From: Planctomycetota bacterium
GTDB lineage: Bacteria > Planctomycetota > MHYJ01 > WSZJ01 > JACPWG01
Length of the DNA stretch: 64,000 bases
Direction of reading: 5' to 3'
NCBI GenBank assembly: GCA_016197205.1
Contig: JACPWG010000017.1
Span: forward strand, 1-64,000
Positions 29,374 to 36,467 of this stretch are shown here, piece after piece (position 1 is the stretch's first letter; each line of letters opens with the position of its first letter). The notes beneath the pieces are model-generated. The model searched no databases. It saw only the letters and a program-made list of their open reading frames with translations, and was not told the origin of the DNA. Made by a program: the position numbers and the translations under genes.

Positions 29374-32300
29374 TCCTCCTGCGGCTCCTTCCCGTCGAGC
29401 CGGTCCGCCTGGTCGCGGTCTTCGCGCGCCCCCTGCGGGTCCCCCTCCATCCCGCGAAGCTGCCCGCGCCTGCGATACAGCGAGGAGTTACGGGGCTCCA
29501 GTTCGAGGGCCCGGTCCAGGTCCTTGAGCGCCGCCTCGCCCTCCCCCCGCTCGGCGAGGACGACGGCCCGGTCCCGCAGGGCGTGCGTGTTCCGGGGATT
29601 GGTCCGAAGCGCGGCGGCATAGTCCTCGCGAGCGCCCGCTTCGTTCCCGAGCAGGCAGCGGACAGAGGCGCGGAGGCGGTAGGCCTCCGAAAGCTTGGGC
29701 TCAAGTTCCAGCGCGCGGTCATAGTCCGCAAGGGCGCCGGGGATGTCCTCGGCAGCCTCCTTGGCTCGCCCGCGCACGAGATAAGCCCCCGCGGAATTCG
29801 GGCTCTTCCCGACCGTGCGTTCCGCTTGTTCGAGCGCCCTGCGCGCGGTGGACCCGTCCGACGGGGGGTCGAGCAGATCAGCCGCGGGCTGCTCGACGGC
29901 CGCGAGCGCCGCGGGCGCGAGCCTCGCCAGCTCGGTCGAGAGCCGCCGCTCGTCCTGCTCCCGGTAGCCCCGCCAGCGCTCCTCGAAGGCCTGCGCGTAG
30001 GCGGGGTCGAGCTCCATGGCCTTCCGGTAGTCCTGGAGCGCGAGCAGGGCCAGGCCCTTCGCCTCCCGATAGCGTGCCCGGTGGAAGTACAGGCGCGCGT
30101 CGCCGGGGGCGCGGCGGATGGCCTCCTCAAGAATCTTTTTTTTCAGCAGCGTCGTCCGGGACGACGCGGGCCCCTCCCGCTCGTACCAGAGATCGACATA
30201 CCCCGCGTCCATCGCCATCGCCCGGATGTAGTCGTCCAGCGCGGCTGCGATCCGGCCGTCCGCCTCCCGCGCGATCCCGCGCAGGTAAGCGGCCTTCGGC
30301 TCCTGCGCCCAATGGGTCACGGCCGCATCATAATCCTCGAGCGCCATTTGCAGGTTCCGACGATTCTTGTGGAACGCGGCCCGCGCAAGCCAGGCCTCGA
30401 GGCTGTGCATGTTCAGCTCGATCGACCTGTCGTAGTCCGCCCCGGCCAGCCGGCCGGCGGCTTCCCCCTCGCGCAGCACGGCGCGCTGGAGGTAGGCCTC
30501 CGCATAGCGGGGATTCAGTTCGATCGCCTTGTCGATGTCCTCACGCGCGCCTTTCGCGTCTCCAAGCTGCTGGCGCACGATCGAGCGCGCCCGGTACGCG
30601 CGGATGTCCCCCGGATCGAGTTCGAGCGCGCGATCCAGGTCTTCCTTGGCCTTCTCGACGCGGCCGGTGAATTGGTAGGAGCGGCCACGACGCCGGAAGT
30701 AGTCCGCGCCGGGCGCCTCGGGGCGCGCCCGCGGACGCGGGTATGGTCGGCCCGCCACGTCCGCGTAGATCGAGGTGAGCGACTCCCGGACCAGGTCGAA
30801 GCTCTCGGGCCTCGCGGCAGGGTCCTTCTGGAGGCAGCCCAGGATCACTTCGGCGAGACGCGCGGGGACTTGAGGATTCAGGCGTCGAGGGTCGATCGGC
30901 TTGTCCCGTTCGTGCTGCAGCCGGAAGCTCGTGAACGCGTCGCTGCCGTATTTGTTTCGGTCCACGAACGGCGGTCGCGCGCAGGCCATGGCGTAGAACG
31001 TGCACCCGAAGGAGTAGATGTCCGCCCCGGGCCCGACGTCCCGCGACGACTCGAACTGCTCGGGCGCCATGTAGGGCGGAGACCCAACGATCCGCCCGGT
31101 CTGGCTCATGTCCACGGGCCGCGCGCTCGCCTCGGCGTCGTCCTCTTCTTCGTCCTCCTCCTCCACGTCGACCACGACTTCCTGCAGCAGGTTGACCTTC
31201 ACCAGGCCGAAGTCGGTGACCTTCAGGATCCCGTCCTTCGACACCAGCGCGTTGCCGGGCTTGAGGTCCCGATGCACGACCCCGAGCGTGTGGGCGTGGG
31301 ACATCCCCTCGCAGAACTGGATGCCGAGGTCGATCAGGGTCGCGATGTTCCCGAGCCGCCGCTCGCGAATCACCTGGACGAGGGACGTGCCGTTCACGAA
31401 CTCCGCGGCGATACAGAGGAGACCGCGGACCTGGTCGGCGTTGCGCGCCGCGACGATGTTCGGGTGTTCCCCCATTTCCATCCAGGTCTCCACTTCCCGC
31501 AGGAAGCGCGCGCGCCCTTCGGCGGAGATGCGGCTGCGGGCGAGCGGGACCTTGAGGGCCACGATCGTCTCGAGGCGCCGGTCCTGGACTTCGTAAACGC
31601 TCCCCATCCCGCCCTCGCCCAACAGGCCCCGCACCTCGTACTCGCTGACTTCGCCCACCAGGATCTCCCCCATCCGCCACAGGCCCGGCCGGACCGGCTC
31701 TCCGGTCTCGGGCGCGGACGACGACGGCGGGGTGGAGGGCGCGGTGGGGAAGGGGGTCGCCGGCACGGCCTCCGGAGCCGCGGGGCGCGGCTGCGCCGCC
31801 GCCGGGGACGGCGTGACCGCGGGCGCGGGAGGGCCCAACCGGGGGACCGCTTGCGACGACCGCATCGAGGGCTTCGCAGGTGGTGGAGGCGGCGACGACG
31901 ACGCGGGACGGGCAGCCGGGGGGGCGGCACCGGCGGACGCACCGGGTCCCGTCCCGGCGCCGGCGGCCCCCGCGATCGACTCGCGCGTCAGCTTCCGCGT
32001 GTCCCCGCTTCGAAACGGAAGCGCGTCCATCGGCGTGGTCAAGGGCGCCGGCCTGGGCCCGGCCGTTGAGGCGGCGTGCGTGGGCGGGACCCGCGGCGGG
32101 CGGGGCGCCTGGACCGGAGGAGAGGCGGCCGGGGAGGCGCCGCCCCCCGCGGACGTGGGGGGGCCCTCGATCTTGCGCCTGACTCGCGCCAGACCGTCCA
32201 CCGCCATCTTGAGGCCCGGCGAGAGCACGAGGGCCTGCTCAAAGTCGCGGAGCGCTTCGTCGTAGCGCCTGACGTTGTAGAGGACGACACCCCGATTGCA

Positions 32301-32432
32301 AAGGGCGCCGATCGACGTCGGGTCGGCCTGGAGCGCACGGCCGAAGAGTTCCAGCGCGACGGTACTGTCCCCCTGGCGGGCGCGCTCGAGACCTTCCTTG
32401 ACGAGCTCGGTGGCGGTCGACTCGGGATTCAT
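29370..32432 (-). CDS. TPR-kinase-TPR Ser/Thr protein kinase
   Basis: The 1,020-residue protein begins with two TPRs (about residues 8-80), then a long Pro/Ala-rich linker. The kinase domain (about 264-535) has GEGGMGSVY, K294 in VALKVP, HRDLKPGN (Asp 389), DFG at 407-409 and PPYMAPEQF. An acidic insertion (residues 419-436, mostly Glu/Asp) lies in the activation segment right after DFGLVKVN, which is unusual. A TPR array fills residues 590-1010. No membrane segment is evident, so unlike the other kinase it is probably soluble. It heads a tightly packed run with the TPR, PF06541-like and serA genes (overlaps of four bases, then a three-base gap). Confidence 0.95.
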   Translation of the reverse strand: MNPESTATELVKEGLERARQGDSTVALELFGRALQADPTSIGALCNRGVVLYNVRRYDEALRDFEQALVLSPGLKMAVDGLARVRRKIEGPPTSAGGGASPAASPPVQAPRPPRVPPTHAASTAGPRPAPLTTPMDALPFRSGDTRKLTRESIAGAAGAGTGPGASAGAAPPAARPASSSPPPPPAKPSMRSSQAVPRLGPPAPAVTPSPAAAQPRPAAPEAVPATPFPTAPSTPPSSSAPETGEPVRPGLWRMGEILVGEVSEYEVRGLLGEGGMGSVYEVQDRRLETIVALKVPLARSRISAEGRARFLREVETWMEMGEHPNIVAARNADQVRGLLCIAAEFVNGTSLVQVIRERRLGNIATLIDLGIQFCEGMSHAHTLGVVHRDLKPGNALVSKDGILKVTDFGLVKVNLLQEVVVDVEEEDEEEDDAEASARPVDMSQTGRIVGSPPYMAPEQFESSRDVGPGADIYSFGCTFYAMACARPPFVDRNKYGSDAFTSFRLQHERDKPIDPRRLNPQVPARLAEVILGCLQKDPAARPESFDLVRESLTSIYADVAGRPYPRPRARPEAPGADYFRRRGRSYQFTGRVEKAKEDLDRALELDPGDIRAYRARSIVRQQLGDAKGAREDIDKAIELNPRYAEAYLQRAVLREGEAAGRLAGADYDRSIELNMHSLEAWLARAAFHKNRRNLQMALEDYDAAVTHWAQEPKAAYLRGIAREADGRIAAALDDYIRAMAMDAGYVDLWYEREGPASSRTTLLKKKILEEAIRRAPGDARLYFHRARYREAKGLALLALQDYRKAMELDPAYAQAFEERWRGYREQDERRLSTELARLAPAALAAVEQPAADLLDPPSDGSTARRALEQAERTVGKSPNSAGAYLVRGRAKEAAEDIPGALADYDRALELEPKLSEAYRLRASVRCLLGNEAGAREDYAAALRTNPRNTHALRDRAVVLAERGEGEAALKDLDRALELEPRNSSLYRRRGQLRGMEGDPQGAREDRDQADRLDGKEPQEE

Positions 32433-32637
32433 GGGCTGTCCGTGGTAGGGTTGCCCGAGGGAGGGGAACGAGGCACGCCTCCAGGAATCCCCGCCATTAT
32501 CCCACGCCGGCTCATGACGGTCAACAATCGTAGCCGTTCACGGGGATGTGCGCAGCACCACGGAGGCACGGAGTCCCGGAGGGTGCTCCCGGGGACCGAC
32601 GCCCCGACTCAAGCTGGCGATTTTTTTTCGACAGGAT

Positions 32638-32805
32638 CACAGCACGGCAGTGCCGCAGCCAAGCGACGACGGAACCACAGATTTCACAGATTTACGACGA
32701 TTTCACAGATTCGTAATCTGTGTAATCGCGTAGAATCTGTGAAATCTGTGGTTTTCGTGGCGTTCGACCCAAGCAAAAATTGTCGCAAGAAAACAATCTT
32801 CGAAC
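32638..32805. repeat. 168-base CACAGATT palindromic repeat, copy B
   Basis: This is the second copy of the 168-base hairpin repeat, placed in the 491-base divergent interval between the kinase gene (starting at 32432) and the BtpA-like gene. Just upstream (about 32551-32572) is a partial match to the CACCACGGAGGCACGGAG end of the element found at 34.8 kb. The rest of the interval shows no coding frame. Confidence 0.9.
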
Positions 32806-32923
32806 GATTAGCACTACAGGATCTTCCGCTCGACAGCGACGGCGGGATCTGGGATAATCCTTCCCTTTCCGGCCCCAGCGGGCAATCCCCAACTCGGGGA
32901 GCCGCAGGCAAAAGGAACGAAAC

Positions 32924-33772
32924 GTGAGCGTTGAAAACCGCCCCGGGCCGCTCGACATGGCGGCCGTCTTCGGACATCCGCGCCCCCTTCTCGGCATGAT
33001 CCACCTCGGCGCGTTGCCCGGGAGCCCCGGCTACGGTGGGGACCTGGCCCCCGTAATCGCGAACGCACTCGCCGACGCGCGCGCCCTGGAACACGGCAAG
33101 GCGCACGGTCTCGTCGTCGAGAACTTCGGCGACGCCCCGTTCACGCCCTCCGCGGTCGGACCCGAGACCATCGCCGCCATGACGCGCGTGCTGGTCGAGC
33201 TGGCGCGGCGGGTGAAGCTGCCGATGGGCGTAAACTGCCTTCGCAACGACGCGCGAGGCGCGCTCGCGATCGCCGCGGCCACCGGCGCGGCGTTCATTCG
33301 CGTCAATGTCCACCTCGGCGTGATGGCGACCGATCAGGGCATCGTGGAGGGCATGGCGCACGAGACGCTCCGCTATCGGCGCGCGCTCGGACTGACGACG
33401 AGGATCTTCGCGGACATCCTGGTGAAACATGCCACGCCGCTGTACGAGCGCACGCTGGAGGAGATGACGGAAGAGCTGCTCGGCCGCGGTCGCGTCGACG
33501 CGCTGATCGTCACGGGCCGGGAGACGGGGTCCGCGCCGAAGGTCGAGGTCCTGCGCTGCGTCCGCGCGGCCGCCCACGGCGCGCCGGTCCTGGTCGGAAG
33601 CGGGCTGACGGCGTCGAACGTGAAGACGCTCCTGGCCGAGTCGAACGGCGCGATCGTCGGCACCTCGATCAAGCAGGGCGGCGTGGTGCACGCCCCGATC
33701 GATCCGGGGCGCGTGCGCGAGCTCGTCGCGCGGGCCGCGGCGCTCGACACGCAGCCCGCACCCGAGGAGTGA
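32924..33772 (+). CDS. BtpA/SgcQ family TIM-barrel protein
   Basis: The 282-residue protein starts at GTG 32924 (AAGGAAC upstream). It has the family pattern: HPRPLLGMIHLGALPGSPGY, VVENFGDAPF, MGVNCLRNDARGALAIA, FIRVNVHLGVMATDQG and ALIVTGRETG. LVGSGLTASNVKTL and IVGTSIKQGG form the C-terminal phosphate-binding-like end of an eight-stranded barrel. Cyanobacterial BtpA stabilises photosystem I and SgcQ lies in a sugar operon. In other bacteria the role is unknown, and no photosynthesis genes are visible here. It is followed at 90 bases by the ABC transporter genes. Confidence 0.9.
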   Translation: MSVENRPGPLDMAAVFGHPRPLLGMIHLGALPGSPGYGGDLAPVIANALADARALEHGKAHGLVVENFGDAPFTPSAVGPETIAAMTRVLVELARRVKLPMGVNCLRNDARGALAIAAATGAAFIRVNVHLGVMATDQGIVEGMAHETLRYRRALGLTTRIFADILVKHATPLYERTLEEMTEELLGRGRVDALIVTGRETGSAPKVEVLRCVRAAAHGAPVLVGSGLTASNVKTLLAESNGAIVGTSIKQGGVVHAPIDPGRVRELVARAAALDTQPAPEE

Positions 33773-33862
33773 CGCGAGCGGTCTCCGCGCGCCTCTTGCC
33801 CCCCCCCGACCTCGGGCGTTCCTTACCTGCCCAACCTCTTGCCGAGGCGAAGCCAGCCGAGC

Positions 33863-34777
33863 ATGGAAAAAGCTCCCGTGCTGCTCCGACTGGACAAAGC
33901 GACGAAGCGCTTCGGCGCCCGCGTCGCGGTGGCCGACCTCGACCTCGAGGTTCGGCGCGGAGAGATCTACGGCTTCCTCGGGCTGAACGGCGCGGGGAAG
34001 ACGACTTCGCTGCGCATGGCCCTCGGACTCATCCGACCGAGCTCCGGCCGGGTGTTCGTGTATGGCCGCGAACTGCTCGCCGGGGACCTGTCCGGCATCG
34101 CGCCGATCGGCGCGCTCATCGAGGGGCCGGCGTTCTATCCGTACCTCTCGGGGGCGGACAACCTGCGCGTGCTCGCGCGCATCGCCGGGGCCGTGTCGGA
34201 GGAGCGCATCCGCGAAGTGGTGGCGCGGGTGGGGCTTGCGGGTCGCGAAGGGGACAAGGTACGCGGGTATTCGCAGGGGATGCGGCAGCGGCTCGGGATC
34301 GCGCAGGCGCTGTTGGCGCGGCCGGAGTTGGTGCTTCTCGACGAGCCGACCAACGGCCTGGATCCGCAGGGCATCGCGGACATCCGGGCGCTGCTGCGGC
34401 GACTGCACGACGAGGAGGGGATGACCTTTCTCCTGTCGAGCCACCTGCTCTCCGAAGTGGAGTTGATCGCGACGCGGGTGGCGATCCTCAAGGAGGGCCG
34501 ACTCGTCGTGGAGGGGACGATCCGGGACCTGCTCGACGCGACGACCTCGGCCGTGCGGCTGCGCGCGACGCCGGCGAAGCGCGCGAGGGAACTGGTCGCC
34601 GCGCTCCCGTGGTGCCAGGGGATCGAGCCGGAAGGGTCCGACGGCCTGTTGATCGCGCGGATCCCGCAGGACCGCACGGGGGAAGTGACGGCGTTGCTCG
34701 TGCGGAGCGACGTGACCGTCCACGAGATCGCGCCGCGTCGCATGACGCTCGAGGAGTACTTCCTGAGCCGGCAGTGA
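33863..34777 (+). CDS. ABC transporter ATP-binding protein
   Basis: The 304-residue ATPase starts at ATG 33863 (the frame is open from 33839). It has Walker A GLNGAGKT, Q-loop region, signature YSQGMRQR, Walker B LVLLDEPTNGLDPQG and the switch His in SSHLLSEVE. The N-terminal FGARVAVADLDLEVRRGEIYGF is typical of ABC-2 exporters of the CcmA/NatA type. The C-terminal 80 residues form the extra regulatory domain common in this subgroup. Its partner permease lies downstream at 35158, but a repeat element of about 340 bases separates the two genes. The substrate is unknown, and a drug, lipid or polysaccharide is possible. Confidence 0.95.
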   Translation: MEKAPVLLRLDKATKRFGARVAVADLDLEVRRGEIYGFLGLNGAGKTTSLRMALGLIRPSSGRVFVYGRELLAGDLSGIAPIGALIEGPAFYPYLSGADNLRVLARIAGAVSEERIREVVARVGLAGREGDKVRGYSQGMRQRLGIAQALLARPELVLLDEPTNGLDPQGIADIRALLRRLHDEEGMTFLLSSHLLSEVELIATRVAILKEGRLVVEGTIRDLLDATTSAVRLRATPAKRARELVAALPWCQGIEPEGSDGLLIARIPQDRTGEVTALLVRSDVTVHEIAPRRMTLEEYFLSRQ

Positions 34778-34790
34778 AAGCGGCGTAACC

Positions 34791-35125
34791 GTTCACCACG
34801 GAGGCACGGAGACTTCACGGAGGACGCTCTTTAGGGCCCGTAGGAAGATAACTCGCTCGTTTGACACGCAGGAGGGCGACATGCATGCTCAATGCTCAAT
34901 GCTCAAGACTCAGACAAGGCTCAGGGTTCAATTCTCAATGACTACCACGGAACGTAGCCCGGGCACGGGATCGCGGACTCTGAGCCTTGAACTTTGAGCC
35001 TTGTCTGAAAATTGAGCCTTGAGCCTTGAGCCTTTTTCCGAGGAACTCCCTGGTTTCCGACCTACAGGAGTTGTTTCTTTACGGGCTCTTGGCTTCCACG
35101 TGCTCTCCGTGCCTCCGTGGTGAAC
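34791..35125. mobile_element. MITE-like element with inverted ends splitting an ABC transporter gene pair
   Basis: GTTCACCACGGAGGCACGGA starts at 34791. A 22-base arm of that type occurs at 34791-34812 and, identical but inverted, at 35104-35125. Beyond these, partial similarity continues for several tens of bases (both arms contain GCCCGTA and AACTC). Internally, CAGACAAGGCTCA occurs near 34910 and its complement near 35000, with TGAGCCT-type microrepeats. No transposase is encoded. It fills the gap between the ATP-binding and permease genes, which in this family normally overlap or touch. Confidence 0.8.
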
Positions 35126-35157
35126 CCTAGACGAACCTTCTCTCTGGAAGCCTCCGC

Positions 35158-36036
35158 ATGACACGCCGCGTGCTCAACCTCGTCCGGGTCGAGGTCTTCA
35201 AGCTCTCGCGCCAACCCCTCGTGTACGTCGTCCTCGGGCTCGCGATCCTGGTGACCTGCCTGACCGCGCTCCTGGGGGCCCCTTCGTCCCTGAGCGGGTT
35301 CCAGGCGCTGGCCCGGTCGTGGCAGTTCGGCACGCAGGCCGCCGCGGTCTCCCTGCTCATTCTCGGGAGCCTCTCCCTCGCCTCCGAGACGAACCAGGGG
35401 ACCCTCCGCACCGTGCTCACGCGGCCGATCGCGCGCTCGGAACTCTTCGCCGCGAAGGCCGTGGCGCTTCTCCTGCTGTCGCTCGCGACGCTCGCCGTGA
35501 TCGCGGTCGCGGGGATCGTGCTGGTGGGCGTGCAAAAAGGTTTCGGGGACGTCACCGGGGTCTCGACGATCGACAAGGGCTACGTGTACTATCGCTTCGC
35601 CGCCATGGTGGGGTACACGGCCGAAGCGCTCGCGCTCTCGATCCTCCCGCTCCTGGCGATCGGGTTCTTCGGCCTGCTCGTCTCCGCCTTCGTGGAAAAC
35701 GCCGGCGCGGCGGTCGCCACGGCGGTCCTCTTGTACCTGCCTCTCGGCGTCGTGGCGGAGCTCTCGAAGGTGGCCGCGCAGTGGATCAGCGCAAAGCTCG
35801 GGCAGGACCCGGCGGCGGGCCGCGTGGTGGAGCTGGTGCGCACGCTCGCGCGCTGGGTGCTGAACCCTTACCTCGAATACCCGTTTGATATCCTTGCGCA
35901 GCTCGGCGACGGGATCACGACCGCGCGGTTTCGCGGAGGCGAGGTCCTCTACTGCCTCCTGGTGCCGGCCACCTACCTGGTCGTGAGCGCGACGGTGGGG
36001 CTCTTCCATTTCCGCCGGAAGGACATCCTCGTCTGA
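35158..36036 (+). CDS. ABC-2 type transporter permease
   Basis: The 292-residue membrane protein has the ABC-2 permease layout. A cytoplasmic N-terminus with VRVEVFKLSRQPLVYVVLG is followed by about six hydrophobic segments (AAAVSLLILGSLSLA, ALLLLSLATLAVIAVAGIVL, LALSILPLLAIGFFGLLVSAF, AVATAVLLYLPLGVVAEL). The ETNQGTLRTVLTRPI motif after the second segment is typical. A terminal helix ending in FHFRRKDIL closes the protein. It partners with the ATPase upstream. Its stop TGA shares a base with the archease ATG (TGATG), so it is coupled to the RNA ligation genes downstream. Confidence 0.9.
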   Translation: MTRRVLNLVRVEVFKLSRQPLVYVVLGLAILVTCLTALLGAPSSLSGFQALARSWQFGTQAAAVSLLILGSLSLASETNQGTLRTVLTRPIARSELFAAKAVALLLLSLATLAVIAVAGIVLVGVQKGFGDVTGVSTIDKGYVYYRFAAMVGYTAEALALSILPLLAIGFFGLLVSAFVENAGAAVATAVLLYLPLGVVAELSKVAAQWISAKLGQDPAAGRVVELVRTLARWVLNPYLEYPFDILAQLGDGITTARFRGGEVLYCLLVPATYLVVSATVGLFHFRRKDILV

Positions 36037-36455
36037 TGCCGTTCACGTTCCTCGACCACACCGGCGACATCGGTATCCGGGTGACGGCCCCGACGCTGGA
36101 AGGGATCTTCGTCGAGGCGGCGGGCGCGTTCCTGTCGATCGTGACCGACCCGGCGGCCGTGACCGCGCGCGAGGCGGAGGCGGTCGAGGTCGAGGGGGAC
36201 GACCTCGCCGACCTGCTGAACCGCTGGCTCACGTGGCTCTTGCTCCGGCTCGCGATCGAAGGCCGGCTCTACGGCGAGGTGCGCGGAGCGCGCGTCGAGG
36301 GCGGGCGCTTCCGCTGCGACGCGGCGTGGGAGGCGTTCGTGCCCGAGCGGCATGAGCTGCGCGTGGAGCTGAAGGCGGTCACCTACCACCAGCTCTTCGT
36401 CCGGCCGGTCGAGGGGGGCGGGGGCTGGGAGGCACAAGTCATTTTCGACGTATAG
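36036..36455 (+). CDS. archease
   Basis: Archease is a small metal-binding partner of RtcB that speeds ligase guanylylation and multiple turnover. The 139 residues show the family's N-terminal DHTGDIGIRVTAPTL, with the conserved Asp-His and Asp ligands. LNRWLTWLLLRLAIEG and the C-terminal VTYHQLFVRPVEG-x-WEAQVIFDV end with the terminal Asp-Val. It lies 12 bases before rtcB, and the pairing is typical in Archaea and many bacteria. The function is highly likely. Confidence 0.95.
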   Translation: MPFTFLDHTGDIGIRVTAPTLEGIFVEAAGAFLSIVTDPAAVTAREAEAVEVEGDDLADLLNRWLTWLLLRLAIEGRLYGEVRGARVEGGRFRCDAAWEAFVPERHELRVELKAVTYHQLFVRPVEGGGGWEAQVIFDV

Positions 36456-36467
36456 GGGAAACACCCG

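Noticed and set aside
32638..32805. tRNA or structured ncRNA at the palindromic repeats
   Set aside because: The hairpin is too long and symmetrical, with no tRNA arms or conserved boxes, and it occurs in several unrelated contexts as a dispersed repeat.
34861..35040. CRISPR array at the TGAGCCT microrepeats
   Set aside because: Repeats are 7-13 bases, irregular, and arranged as an inverted pair. There are no spacers of constant length and no cas genes.
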